Part shown: positions 25,361 to 34,495 of the stretch, one piece after another
How the letters are laid out: every line of letters starts with the position of its first letter
Position numbering within the stretch: position 1 is the stretch's first letter
Origin: Actinobacteria bacterium HGW-Actinobacteria-6
GTDB lineage: Bacteria > Actinomycetota > Coriobacteriia > Anaerosomatales > Anaerosomataceae
Length of the DNA stretch: 49,778 nucleotides
Direction: 5' to 3'
Assembly: GCA_002841295.1 (NCBI GenBank)
Contig: PHEU01000026.1
Coordinates: 1 to 49,778 of the forward strand
Made by a program: the position numbers and the translations under genes
The notes under the pieces: generated by a model
Seen by the model: the letters and a program-made list of their open reading frames with translations, nothing else
Told to the model about the DNA's origin: nothing
Database searches by the model: none

Positions 25361-25603
25361 ATGGCACGGTTCCAGATTTTCGTGACGTACAAGAAGGGCA
25401 TCTTCGACCCGCCCGGCGCCACGGCCGAGCGCGCGCTCGTGAGCCTCGGTTACGACGAGGTCTCCTCGGTGAAGATCGGCAAGTTCATCCAGCTCGAGGT
25501 CGCTGACGGCACGTCTGAAGAGCGCGTTGCCGAGATGTGCGGCAAGCTGCTCGCCAACCCCGTCATCGAGGACTTCCGCATCGAGCCGGTCGAGGAGGCG
25601 TAA
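25361..25603 (+). CDS. purS: FGAM synthase subunit PurS
   Basis: 80 residues. Begins A-R-F-Q-I-F-V-T-Y-K-K-G-I-F-D-P-P-G, the typical first strand of PurS, and continues with A-L-x-x-L-G-Y and V-K-I-G-K-F-I-Q-L-E-V. PurS bridges PurL and PurQ in the three-part FGAM synthase that converts FGAR, ATP and glutamine to FGAM. AAGGAG precedes the ATG; its end contains the purQ ribosome site. Confidence 0.92.
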   Translation: MARFQIFVTYKKGIFDPPGATAERALVSLGYDEVSSVKIGKFIQLEVADGTSEERVAEMCGKLLANPVIEDFRIEPVEEA

Positions 25604-25605
25604 GT

Positions 25606-26301
25606 ATGCGCTTCGGCGTCGTCATCTTCCCGGGTAGCAACTGCGAGCAAGACGTCGTCCATGCTGCTCACGTCCTCGGCCATGAGGCCGACTACGTGTG
25701 GCATGGCGACACCGACCTCGCTGGCTTCGACGCGATCGTCCTCCCCGGCGGCTTCAGCTACGGCGACTACATCCGTTGCGGCGCGGTCGCCAGGTTCTCG
25801 CCGGTGATGGCCGAGGTCGTCCGCTTTGCCGAGCGGGGCGCACCCGTTATCGGCATCTGCAACGGCTTCCAGATCCTTGCCGAGGCACACCTGCTCCCCG
25901 GCGCGCTCCTGCGCAACCAGGGACTCAAATTCATCTGCAAAGAGATCACCGTCACAGTCGAGAAGAGCGCGTGCCAGTGGATGGATGCAACCCCCGGAAG
26001 CCTCCTGCGGCTACCGATCAACCATAACGAAGGCAACTACATCTGCGATCCCGAGACGCTTGCGCGCATGGAGGCCAACGGCCAGATCGTGCTGCGCTAT
26101 TGCGAATCAGACGGCTCACGCGCCGAGGGAGGCAGTGCCCCCAACGGTGCGCTCGACGATATTGCGGGAATCTGCAACGAGCGCGGCAACGTGTTCGGCC
26201 TCATGCCGCACCCGGAGCGCGTCGTTGACCCCGCGACCGGTCACACCGACGGCGCGGTGGTCTTCGCGTCCATTGCCAGGCGATTGGCGGAGGTGGGATA
26301 G
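25606..26301 (+). CDS. purQ: FGAM synthase glutaminase subunit PurQ
   Basis: 231 residues from ATG 25606, with GAGGAGG inside the end of purS. A class I glutamine amidotransferase: F-P-G-S-N-C-E-Q-D near the start, nucleophile elbow G-I-C-N-G-F-Q-I-L (Cys 85), and the catalytic His/Glu in M-P-H-P-E-R-V. It supplies ammonia from glutamine to PurL. Next gene starts right after the stop. Confidence 0.96.
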   Translation: MRFGVVIFPGSNCEQDVVHAAHVLGHEADYVWHGDTDLAGFDAIVLPGGFSYGDYIRCGAVARFSPVMAEVVRFAERGAPVIGICNGFQILAEAHLLPGALLRNQGLKFICKEITVTVEKSACQWMDATPGSLLRLPINHNEGNYICDPETLARMEANGQIVLRYCESDGSRAEGGSAPNGALDDIAGICNERGNVFGLMPHPERVVDPATGHTDGAVVFASIARRLAEVG

Positions 26302-26736
26302 GTGCACGGCGACTCGCTCGCAGGCCCGGGAATCATCTTCTTCCAGGTGCTGACTTTCGTGCTCGTGGTTGGTGCTATCGCGATGATCGTGCATGCGCTC
26401 ACCCGAAAGGCCGAGCGCTGGAACCACCCGTGGACGCGCTTCATCTGGGTGCTTCTCGGGGCAGCGTGGGCGATCTCGCTCGTGTTCGCGCTCATCTGGC
26501 CCAATGACACCACCTATACCATCGTGGGCATCGCCTTCGTAGTGATTCTCGTGACCGAGGTCGCGTATCTGCTCCGAGTGGTCTTCCCTGGCCGAGGAGC
26601 GCGAGCGATCGCGCCTGAGCCGGCACCCGCACCCCCTGCGCCCGATTCTGCAGAGCCCGTTTCCGTTGAGCCGCTTGAGTTTGACGCCACTGACATTCCC
26701 GACTCGACCACCGAGGAGCAGTCGCCTGATGCGTGA
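26302..26736 (+). CDS. Three-helix membrane protein with Pro/Ala tail
   Basis: 144 residues from GTG 26302, immediately after the purQ stop. Helices at about 9-30, 46-64 and 71-92, with K-A-E-R-W-N-H-P-W-T-R-F-I-W between the first two, a layout like the short phospholipase-D-nuclease N-terminal (PLDc_N) membrane proteins. The last 45 residues are a Pro/Ala/Glu-rich tail. Overlaps the start of purL by eight bases. No function known. Confidence 0.65.
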   Translation: MHGDSLAGPGIIFFQVLTFVLVVGAIAMIVHALTRKAERWNHPWTRFIWVLLGAAWAISLVFALIWPNDTTYTIVGIAFVVILVTEVAYLLRVVFPGRGARAIAPEPAPAPPAPDSAEPVSVEPLEFDATDIPDSTTEEQSPDA

Positions 26737-28978
26737 GGACCTCTCGCCTGAACTCGCACCGAAGCTCGCCGTAGAGCTAGGTCTAAAGCCCGCCGAGTAC
26801 GACAAGGTCGTTGAGATTCTCGGCAGGACTCCGTCTATCACCGAGTTGTACATGTACTCGCTCATGTGGAGCGAGCACTGCAGCTACAAGCACTCGCGCA
26901 AGGCGCTTCGCATGTTCCCGACCGAGGGCGAGCATGTGCTCCAGGGCCCCGGCGAGAACGCGGGCGTCATCAGCGTGGGCGACGGCTGGGCGCTTGCATT
27001 CAAGATGGAGTCGCACAACCACCCCTCGGCCATCGAGCCGTATCAGGGCGCGGCAACCGGTGTGGGCGGCATCATCCGCGACATCTTCACGATGGGGGCG
27101 CGCCCGATCGCGAGCCTCAACTCGCTGCGCTTCGGCACGCTTGACAAGCCGCGTCAGCGCTACTTGTTCGAGGGCGCCGTCGCCGGCATCGGCGGTTACG
27201 GTAACTGCCTCGGCGTGCCGACTGTTGGCGGCGAGGTGTACTTCGACGAAGCGTACGAGGGCAACTGCCTCATCAACGCGATGTCGCTCGGTCTCATGCG
27301 CGAGGAGAAACTCACCAGCGCGACCGCATCCGGCCCCGGAAACCTCGTGCTGCTCATCGGCTCGACGACCGGCCGCGACGGCATCGGAGGCGCTTCAACG
27401 CTCGCCAGCCAGGAGTTCGACGAGAAGGCCGAGGACAAGCGACCCAGCGTCCAGGTCGGCGACCCGTTCGAGGAGAAGCTGCTCATCGAGGCGTGTCTCG
27501 AGCTCCTCGAGGAGGAGCTGCTCGTGGGTCTCGGCGACCTTGGCGCTGCGGGACTCACCTCCTCGGCAAGCGAGATGGCGAGCCGCGGCGGCGTAGGTCT
27601 CGACATCGACGTCACCAAGATCCCCGCGCGCGAAGAGGCGATGAAGCCGTTCGAGTTCATGGTCTCCGAGAGCCAGGAGCGCATGCTTGCGGTCCTCGTG
27701 CCCGAGAACCTTGAGGCTGCCCAGGCCGTCTGCGCGAAGTGGGGCCTGCGATCGACCGTCATCGGGACTGTCACCGATACCGGACGCTTCGTCGTCCGCG
27801 AAGGCGACGAGATCGTCGCCGACATGCCCGCCGCAACGCTCGCTCACGACGCGCCGATCTACGACCCGGCTATGGTGCGCCCGGCGTACCTCGACGAGGT
27901 CCAGGCATTCGATCCGATCACTGGCGTCGATCATCCCGGTTGTGAGTACGTGCTCGACGACATCGTACTTGCGCTGCTCGCGAGTCCCAACGTGTGCTCG
28001 CGCCGCTGGATCTGGCAGCAGTACGACCATCAAGTGATGCTGAACACAGTCGTTCTGCCCGGCGGCGATGCGGCGGTCCTGCGCATCGGCGACACCGGCC
28101 GAGGCGAGATGACCGGGCGTGGTGTGGCGGTCTCGAGTGACTGCAACGGCCGCTACTGCTATCTCGACCCCTATGTGGGTGCGCAGATCGCGTTCGCCGA
28201 GGCCGCACGCAACGTCGCGTGCTCGGGCGGCTATCCGGCGGCGATCACCGACTGTCTCAACTTCGGCAATCCCGAGAAGCCCGAGGTGTTCTGGACGTTT
28301 TACGAGGCCATCCGCGGCCTTTCAGATGCGTGTCGCGCATTCGGCGTCCCAGTCATCTCGGGCAACGTGAGCTTCTATAACGAGAGCTTCGGTTCGCCGA
28401 TCTACCCGACGCCGACAGTCGGGATGGTCGGCGTGATGGAGGACGTATCCAAGCATTGCACCGTCGCGTTCAAGAACGAGGGCGACGTCATCTTCCTGCT
28501 CGGCGAGACCGAGAACGAGATCGGCGGCAGCGAGTACCTCAAGCTCGCGCACGGTGTCGTCTCGGGCAGGCCGCCCGCGCTCGACCTTGAGCTCGAGAAG
28601 GCCGTGCAGGCGACCGTGCTCGCGGCGATTGACGCCGGCATCGCGCGCTCGGCCCACGACTGCTCCGAAGGCGGACTGGCAGTGACACTCGCCGAGTGCT
28701 GCATGGCTGGCGACCTTGGGGCCGACATCCATCTCGATGACGGTCTGCCGGCGTACGCGTCGCTCTTCTCCGAGACGCAGAGCCGTATCGTCGTCACCAC
28801 CGCGCCTGAGGATGCCGAGCGGCTCGTGGAGCTCGCGCTTGCGAACGCGATCCCGTACTCGGTTATCGGTACGGTCGGCGGCGATCGATTTGCCGTCGAG
28901 GACAAGGTCGGCGTCACGCTGGTCCAGCTGCGCGAGGCATGGGAGCCAGCCCTTGAGAGGGCGCTCGCTGGCAAATAA
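26729..28978 (+). CDS. purL: FGAM synthase large subunit PurL
   Basis: 749 residues from ATG 26729 (GAGGAG ten bases upstream). This is the small PurL form, which needs PurS and PurQ, both present here. Motifs: M-W-S-E-H-C-S-Y-K-H-S near the start, M-E-S-H-N-H-P-S-A-I-E-P-Y-Q-G-A-A-T-G-V-G-G-I-I-R-D, D-L-G-A-A-G-L-T-S-S, and H-D-C-S-E-G-G-L-A in the C-terminal half, for the two AIRS-like halves and ATP site. Followed by an intergenic stem-loop, so the transcript may end here. Confidence 0.97.
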   Translation: MREDLSPELAPKLAVELGLKPAEYDKVVEILGRTPSITELYMYSLMWSEHCSYKHSRKALRMFPTEGEHVLQGPGENAGVISVGDGWALAFKMESHNHPSAIEPYQGAATGVGGIIRDIFTMGARPIASLNSLRFGTLDKPRQRYLFEGAVAGIGGYGNCLGVPTVGGEVYFDEAYEGNCLINAMSLGLMREEKLTSATASGPGNLVLLIGSTTGRDGIGGASTLASQEFDEKAEDKRPSVQVGDPFEEKLLIEACLELLEEELLVGLGDLGAAGLTSSASEMASRGGVGLDIDVTKIPAREEAMKPFEFMVSESQERMLAVLVPENLEAAQAVCAKWGLRSTVIGTVTDTGRFVVREGDEIVADMPAATLAHDAPIYDPAMVRPAYLDEVQAFDPITGVDHPGCEYVLDDIVLALLASPNVCSRRWIWQQYDHQVMLNTVVLPGGDAAVLRIGDTGRGEMTGRGVAVSSDCNGRYCYLDPYVGAQIAFAEAARNVACSGGYPAAITDCLNFGNPEKPEVFWTFYEAIRGLSDACRAFGVPVISGNVSFYNESFGSPIYPTPTVGMVGVMEDVSKHCTVAFKNEGDVIFLLGETENEIGGSEYLKLAHGVVSGRPPALDLELEKAVQATVLAAIDAGIARSAHDCSEGGLAVTLAECCMAGDLGADIHLDDGLPAYASLFSETQSRIVVTTAPEDAERLVELALANAIPYSVIGTVGGDRFAVEDKVGVTLVQLREAWEPALERALAGK

Positions 28979-29032
28979 GCTCCTGCAGATATGGTGTGAA
29001 CGGCATCACAAGCTGATAAACGGGCATGAATA

Positions 29033-29071
29033 CAGACGAACGGTCGTAAATGGGCGACGACCGTTCGTCTG
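29033..29071 (+). terminator. Perfect 15-bp stem-loop after purL
   Basis: CAGACGAACGGTCGT (29033-29047) pairs perfectly with ACGACCGTTCGTCTG (29057-29071), nine-base loop. The tail ATTACAGTTT is only moderately T-rich. Most likely a terminator; a regulatory site for the next gene is the other reading. Confidence 0.6.
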
Positions 29072-29171
29072 ATTACAGTTTAGATACCGCTCATCCCCGC
29101 CGATGAACCGTTTAACGTCCCCGGCAAGGACGAAGAACAGTCTGAAGGCTCAGGGGTGAGGGGTGTTGGCG

Positions 29172-31298
29172 ATGAAGATGCACAAGAGGACTCTCTCGGC
29201 AGCGTTGGTGGTGGCGCTGGTCGCAGCGCTCGGGTTGGGATCCGTTTCGGCGTTCGCGCTAGAGGCGCCGGTCTTTGGTGAATCCAGCATGATGCAGGAT
29301 CCGGCCGCTCCGCGCGACGTAGCCGTTGCTGACTTCAACGAAGACGGCTACGACGATGTCGTCAGCGCTGTGCCCGGTTCCGATGCGAATCCAGCGGGCG
29401 TGGCGCTCTCAATGGGCAGCACGAACCCGGTTCTCTCCGCTCCCACGATGATCGACATGGGCGGAGCGACATGGAGTGTTGTCGCCGCAGACTTGAACGC
29501 TGACGGCCACGCGGATGTTGCAGCTTCCCTGGCTGACGGCGCGGGTATCGCTGTTATGTTCGGCAACGGGAACGGCACATTCACCGATCCGGCTACCTAC
29601 ATGACCAGCAACATGGTGCGCGGCCTTCTCGTCGCGGACATGAACGCCGACGGATCGCTCGATATCGTTGGCACAGAGCCGGATATTCAGGTTGTCGTTG
29701 TCCTGACCGGTGCGAATGGTGGATTCTCTGTAGCTGAGTACGACATCGCTGGCGCCGGCAACATCCTTGAGTTGGCAGCCGGGCAGCTTGCCGGCGACGA
29801 GTTTGTCGACCTTGCACTGGTCGACAGCTTCGGGGCGCGCGTCATCATCGCCGAGAACACCGGCTCCGGATTCACGCAGGTCGCAACGCTCGCCACCGGC
29901 GAGCAGCCTCGCGCCGTTGCCGTCGCGGACTTCAACAATGACAGCCACGATGACGTCGTCGCCTCCAGCAGCCTCGCGTCGGACGTCGAGGTCTTCCTCG
30001 GCGACGGTGTTGGCGGATTCGCAGATCCCATGATCGCTTCGGCGGGCGAAGACTCGCGCACCGGTGCGATTGCACCGATCGATCTTGATGGTGACGGTGA
30101 TATGGACCTGCTCGCAGTCAACGCCACAACAGGCGTGCTTGTTGCCTTCGAGAATGATGGAAGCGGTGCCCTCACGGCGATAGAGAGCTTGTCGGTCGCG
30201 TCTGGTCCGACGGCCATTGAACTTGGAAACCCGAATGGCGACGAGATTCTTGACATCGTGATCGCGGACTACGGCGATGGATGCGTTCGCGTGATTCCGT
30301 CTCCGCAGACCGTCATCATCAGCGCATACGAGCTCCCCGTGCCTGTCCCCAACACGCTCGACACGCTTGAGGTCGCCGGTGCGAACCGGTATGAGACTGC
30401 GGTAGAGGCCTCCAAGCTCGCGTTCGAGAGCGGTAGCGACCATGTGATCATAGCCAGTGGCGAGAACTGGCCAGACGCGGTCACAGCCTCGGCGCTCGCG
30501 GGCCGGCTTGGTGCACCGCTGCTACTAACCCGCAATGCGGATTTGCCGCAGGTTGTTGCAGACGAGGTACGGCGTCTCGGTGCCGCTGACGCGGTCGTGA
30601 TCGGCAGCGAAGCCGCGGTATCAGAGGCAGTCGTGCAGACACTCAAGCTGCTCGTCGGCACGGGAAACGTGAGCCGTCTGGCCGGGATCAACCGGTACGA
30701 GACCGCCGACGCGGTCGCCCGTGAGGTCATCGCGCTCGCTGGCGACGCCTACGATGGACGCGCGTTCGTGGCTACGGGTCGTGTCTTCGCCGATGCGCTT
30801 GCCGCATCGCCGCTCGCCAATGTAACAGGCGCCCCGGTCTTCCTGACCCCGCCTGAAGGTCGTGCGGGCTTGCTGGACGAGATGCTCAGTGGCGGCGTCA
30901 CCGACCTCGTCATCCTCGGCGGTCTCCCGTCGGTGGGTGCGAATGTTGAAGCTCAGATGGTCGCGGCGTTCAGCGCCGAGCGTGTGACTCGCTTTGCCGG
31001 TGCCACGAGGTACGAGACCGCCGCGCTGGTTGCCGCATACGGTGTCAGCCACGACGGACTCAGCTGGGACGGCGTGGGCATCGCGACCGGTACGAACTTC
31101 CCGGATGCGCTCGCCGGAGGAACCATGCTTGGCTTCCGTGGCTCGGTCATGCTCCTGACCACTCCTGAGAGCCTTGCCGTTCCGGTCACCCGTGCGCTGA
31201 GCGAGCACGCGGCCGAGATCAACACGATCGTATTCCTTGGTAGCACGCAGGCCGTCAGTAGCGCGACTCGCGACGCTGCAATCAGTGCCCTAAGGTAA
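29172..31298 (+). CDS. VCBS/FG-GAP beta-propeller surface protein with three CWB2 repeats
   Basis: 708 residues from ATG 29172, with a GGGG-rich site upstream; GTG 29163 is a possible earlier start. Signal peptide about 1-33. Residues about 40-385 contain seven FG-GAP-like units with calcium-loop motifs such as V-A-D-F-N-E-D-G-Y-D-D-V, A-A-D-L-N-A-D-G-H-A-D-V, A-D-M-N-A-D-G-S-L-D-I and I-D-L-D-G-D-G-D-M-D-L, predicting a seven-bladed beta-propeller. The last part (about 398-708) is three cell-wall-binding 2 repeats with A-N-R-Y-E-T-A, I-N-R-Y-E-T-A and A-T-R-Y-E-T-A. Exported, wall-attached; its ligand is unknown. It splits the pur cluster. Confidence 0.88.
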   Translation: MKMHKRTLSAALVVALVAALGLGSVSAFALEAPVFGESSMMQDPAAPRDVAVADFNEDGYDDVVSAVPGSDANPAGVALSMGSTNPVLSAPTMIDMGGATWSVVAADLNADGHADVAASLADGAGIAVMFGNGNGTFTDPATYMTSNMVRGLLVADMNADGSLDIVGTEPDIQVVVVLTGANGGFSVAEYDIAGAGNILELAAGQLAGDEFVDLALVDSFGARVIIAENTGSGFTQVATLATGEQPRAVAVADFNNDSHDDVVASSSLASDVEVFLGDGVGGFADPMIASAGEDSRTGAIAPIDLDGDGDMDLLAVNATTGVLVAFENDGSGALTAIESLSVASGPTAIELGNPNGDEILDIVIADYGDGCVRVIPSPQTVIISAYELPVPVPNTLDTLEVAGANRYETAVEASKLAFESGSDHVIIASGENWPDAVTASALAGRLGAPLLLTRNADLPQVVADEVRRLGAADAVVIGSEAAVSEAVVQTLKLLVGTGNVSRLAGINRYETADAVAREVIALAGDAYDGRAFVATGRVFADALAASPLANVTGAPVFLTPPEGRAGLLDEMLSGGVTDLVILGGLPSVGANVEAQMVAAFSAERVTRFAGATRYETAALVAAYGVSHDGLSWDGVGIATGTNFPDALAGGTMLGFRGSVMLLTTPESLAVPVTRALSEHAAEINTIVFLGSTQAVSSATRDAAISALR

Positions 31299-31331
31299 CG
31301 CGGACCCCCCCCACCGCGGCCTTCAGCCCCA

Positions 31332-31360
31332 GGGACCCGTCGCTGCCCGCGGCGGGTCCC
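31332..31360 (+). terminator. Stem-loop between surface protein and purF
   Basis: GGGACCCG (31332-31339) pairs with CGGGTCCC (31353-31360), loop TCGCTGCCCGCGG; tail ACGCCTTTC is weak. Confidence 0.6.
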
Positions 31361-31418
31361 ACGCCTTTCGGGTATGCTACCGCGCATCAGCCCGCCTCAA
31401 GCAGGAGTCTGCCACCGC

Positions 31419-32894
31419 ATGGACCACAATTCGCCCGCTTTGGTCGATCAGTCCCCGCAAAGATGGACACACGAAGAGCGTCCCGACAAACCCGAGGAAG
31501 CGTGCGGCGTATTCGGCGTATACGCTCCCGGTGAAGATGTCGCAAGGCTTGCGTACTTCAGCCTTCACGCGCTCCAGCACCGCGGCCAGGAATCTGCCGG
31601 CATCGCGGTTGCCGACGGGCACTCTCTGACAGTCGTGAAGAGCCTCGGTCTCGTGTCGCAGGCATTCAAAGAGAGCGATCTTGAGACGCTCCAGGGGCAT
31701 CTTGCCATCGGCCATACGCGATATTCCACGACTGGCTCCGGTAAGGCGTGGGAGAACGCCCAGCCGATGATCTCGTCAATCGGTCGCACGACCATCGCGC
31801 TGGCGCACAACGGCAACCTTGTGAATACCGTGGAGCTGCGAGACGCCCTCAAGGGTCGCGGCATCCGCTTCCGCTCCACAACCGACTCAGAGGTCATCGC
31901 AACGCTCGTCGACCACTTCACGCAGGAGCATGGCTCGATCCGTGCCGGCATCCGCGAGACCATGAAGCTTGTGCGCGGCGCCTACTCGGTCGTGCTCATG
32001 TCCGAGGAGGCCGTCTACGCATTCCGCGATCCGTACGGCGTGCGCCCGTTGGCTCTCGGCAAGATGGGCGACTCGTGGGCGGTCGCTTCGGAGACGTGCG
32101 GCCTCGACATCATCGGCGCGGAGTTCGTTCGCGATGTGGCGGCTGGCGAGATGATCAAGCTCGGCCCGAACGGTCTTGAGTCCGAGCAGGCCGTCCCCGC
32201 CGAGAAGCCCAGCCTCTGCATCTTCGAGTTCATCTACTTCGCGCGCCCCGACAGCGTGCTCAACGACTGCAACCTCTATGAGGCTCGCATGAACATGGGC
32301 GCAGCCATCGCGCGCTCCTCGGCGGTTGAGGCCGATATCGTCATCGGCGTTCCCGACTCGGGCGTGCCAGCCGCCGTCGGTTACGCCAAAGAGAGCGGCG
32401 TCCCGTTTGGCGAAGGGCTCGTCAAGAATCGTTACATCGGGCGCACATTCATCTCGCCGAGCCAATCGCTCCGGCAGCAGGGAATCCGCCTCAAGCTCAA
32501 TCCGCTTAAGCACGTCATCGCGGGCAAGCGTCTCATCGTCGTCGATGACTCCATCGTGCGTGGCAACACCTCGCGCAAGCTCGTTGCACTACTACGCGAG
32601 TCCGGCGCCGCCGAGGTGCATATGCGCATCACGTCGCCTCCCGTTAAGTGGCCGTGCTTCTATGGCATCGACACCGACACGCAAGAGCAGCTCATCGCCT
32701 CCAGCAAGTCGGTCGACGAGGTCAGGGATTACATTGGCGCGGATTCGCTCGCGTACCTCTCGGTGCCCGACATGGTCGCGTCCACTGGTGGAACCGTCGA
32801 CCAGTACTGCGCTGCCTGCTTCACCGGCGAGTATCCGGTTGAGATTCCCGAGTCCGTCAAGCGCGGGAAGCTAGGCCTGGAGCCCGCCGAGTGA
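31419..32894 (+). CDS. purF: Amidophosphoribosyltransferase
   Basis: 491 residues from ATG 31419. An in-frame ATG at 31374 coincides with a -10-like TATGCT (31373-31378), so it is probably untranscribed. The first step of purine synthesis: PRPP plus glutamine to phosphoribosylamine. Residue 29 is the catalytic Cys (E-E-A-C-G-V-F-G-V), after a short propeptide that must be removed. Further signs are H-A-L-Q-H-R-G-Q-E-S-A-G, the glutaminase H-N-G-N-L-V, and the PRPP loop V-V-D-D-S-I-V-R-G-N-T. Cys residues near the C-terminal region (D-Q-Y-C-A-A-C-F) and C-x-x-Y-x-x-F-I-Y-F-A-R-P indicate the [4Fe-4S]-containing type, expected in an anaerobe. Overlaps the next gene. Confidence 0.95.
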   Translation: MDHNSPALVDQSPQRWTHEERPDKPEEACGVFGVYAPGEDVARLAYFSLHALQHRGQESAGIAVADGHSLTVVKSLGLVSQAFKESDLETLQGHLAIGHTRYSTTGSGKAWENAQPMISSIGRTTIALAHNGNLVNTVELRDALKGRGIRFRSTTDSEVIATLVDHFTQEHGSIRAGIRETMKLVRGAYSVVLMSEEAVYAFRDPYGVRPLALGKMGDSWAVASETCGLDIIGAEFVRDVAAGEMIKLGPNGLESEQAVPAEKPSLCIFEFIYFARPDSVLNDCNLYEARMNMGAAIARSSAVEADIVIGVPDSGVPAAVGYAKESGVPFGEGLVKNRYIGRTFISPSQSLRQQGIRLKLNPLKHVIAGKRLIVVDDSIVRGNTSRKLVALLRESGAAEVHMRITSPPVKWPCFYGIDTDTQEQLIASSKSVDEVRDYIGADSLAYLSVPDMVASTGGTVDQYCAACFTGEYPVEIPESVKRGKLGLEPAE

Positions 32895-33352
32895 CCCTTG
32901 TGGCGATCTTGACGCATGTGGCAAGCGCGCTCTGGAAGGGTGTGCTGCTCGGCCTCCAGTACAACCCCGTCTTCGGCATCATCGGTGCCGTGGTCGCGGC
33001 AGCTGTGCTCGGCTATCCGAAAGCTCCCCGTGAGCGTCGGTTCTGGGCAGGTGCAGCCATCGTCGTTGCATGGCTCGTCGGCGACGGTCTCATGATCCTC
33101 GGCAGAACCCGCGAGGTAGCCGATGGCCTTGGTGCATTCGCGCAGATGACGCCCGCATGGGTCGCATACGTCTTGCTCGCAGCGTGGGCCATCGTCACCG
33201 TCAGCGTCGGATACATCGCGCCCGCCTGGGCTGGAATCATCGTCGGCCGCCGCGTTACGCACGGCACTGGCTGGCTTGCCGCCATCGCAATCGCGGTCGG
33301 CGTCTCCCTCGGCATCTCCAGCATCATCGCCGGTCTCGGCGTCCTGGGGTAA
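32891..33352 (+). CDS. Four-helix membrane protein, unknown
   Basis: 153 residues from a GTG that overlaps the purF stop by four bases. Four hydrophobic helices rich in Ala, Val and Gly (about 20-40, 52-72, 92-112, 128-150), with a positively charged K-A-P-R-E-R-R-F loop. No family recognised. It is the fourth small membrane protein embedded in the pur genes. Confidence 0.65.
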   Translation: MTLVAILTHVASALWKGVLLGLQYNPVFGIIGAVVAAAVLGYPKAPRERRFWAGAAIVVAWLVGDGLMILGRTREVADGLGAFAQMTPAWVAYVLLAAWAIVTVSVGYIAPAWAGIIVGRRVTHGTGWLAAIAIAVGVSLGISSIIAGLGVLG

Positions 33353-33400
33353 CAGCTCCACGCTCTCGAGCTTTCTGACGTTCGTATGCCGTTGCGCTGC

Positions 33401-33406
33401 TAGAAT
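33401..33406 (+). promoter_or_regulatory. Possible internal -10 before purM
   Basis: TAGAAT lies 34 bases before the purM start, with a poor -35 region. Suggests purM-purN may have their own promoter. Confidence 0.3.
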
Positions 33407-33439
33407 GACTGTGAAAAGCCCGCCGCTGGGGAGGATCTC

Positions 33440-34495
33440 ATGGCTGATACGCCAGACAAGCCCATTTCGTATCGTGACGCCGGTGTCGACATCAATGAAG
33501 GCGCGCGCGCCGTCGAGGGCATCCGCGAGGCCGTGCGCTCCACCTATCGACCGGAAGTCATCGGTGATATCGGTGGCTTCGGCGGGATGTTCTCGGCAGC
33601 GGCATTCAAGGACATGGAAGAGCCGATCATGGTGAGCGGTACCGACGGTGTCGGCACCAAGCTCAAGCTCGCGCAGCTGCTCGGCAAGCACGACACGGTG
33701 GGCATCGACCTCGTCGCTATGTGCGTGAACGACATCCTCGTCACCGGCGCTGAGCCGCTCTTCTTCCTCGACTACATCGCTGTTGGCAAGCTCGATGCCG
33801 CGCTCACCGCGCAGATCGTCGCAGGAATCGCCGAGGGATGCCGCCAGTCCGGCTGCTCGCTCATCGGCGGGGAGATGGCCGAGCACCCCGGCGTCATGGA
33901 CCCGGACGACTATGACCTCTCCGGCTTCTGTGTGGGTGTCGTTGATCGCCCGAAGGCAATCGACGGCTCCACCATCACACCCGGCGACGTTGTCCTCGGG
34001 CTGGCCTCAAGCGGCGCACACAGCAACGGGTTTTCGCTCATCCGTCGCGTGCTCGTCGATGGTCATGAAGCCGAGATGACGCTTCCGCGAGTCGACCTGG
34101 GAGGACGCACGCTCGGCGACGCTCTGCTGGAGCCCACCCGGCTCTATGTGCGTTCGATTCTCGCGCTGCTGCGCTCGGGCGTGAAGGTGAAGGGCATGGC
34201 GCACATCACCGGCGGAGGCATCACCGAGAACCTCAACCGTACGCTGCCCGAGACGTGCGATGCACGCGTGGTTCGCGGCTCGTGGAAGACTCCGCAGGTG
34301 TTCGGACTCATCCAGGACGCTGCGTCGCTTTCTGACGATGAGATGTACCGCACATTCAACATGGGCGTTGGGTTCGCACTTGTGCTCGATTCTCGCGATG
34401 CGCCCGCCGCCGCCGCTGCGCTGCTTGCGGCCGGCGAGGTTGTCTCGGAGATCGGCGAGATCGTAGGCGGGAAGGGGGAGGTCGTGTATGGATGA
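33440..34495 (+). CDS. purM: AIR synthetase (phosphoribosylformylglycinamidine cyclo-ligase)
   Basis: 351 residues; GGGGAGGA precedes the ATG. Converts FGAM to AIR with ATP. Signatures: S-Y-R-D-A-G-V-D-I at the start, S-G-T-D-G-V-G-T-K-L-K, D-L-V-A-M-C-V-N-D, L-I-G-G-E-M-A-E-H-P-G and H-I-T-G-G-G-I-T-E-N. Same fold as PurL halves. Overlaps purN by eight bases. Confidence 0.97.
   Translation: MADTPDKPISYRDAGVDINEGARAVEGIREAVRSTYRPEVIGDIGGFGGMFSAAAFKDMEEPIMVSGTDGVGTKLKLAQLLGKHDTVGIDLVAMCVNDILVTGAEPLFFLDYIAVGKLDAALTAQIVAGIAEGCRQSGCSLIGGEMAEHPGVMDPDDYDLSGFCVGVVDRPKAIDGSTITPGDVVLGLASSGAHSNGFSLIRRVLVDGHEAEMTLPRVDLGGRTLGDALLEPTRLYVRSILALLRSGVKVKGMAHITGGGITENLNRTLPETCDARVVRGSWKTPQVFGLIQDAASLSDDEMYRTFNMGVGFALVLDSRDAPAAAAALLAAGEVVSEIGEIVGGKGEVVYG

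Noticed and set aside
28979-29171. Possible cyclic di-GMP riboswitch before the VCBS/CWB2 gene
   Set aside because: The leader lacks the GEMM signature sequences; only one stem-loop is clear.
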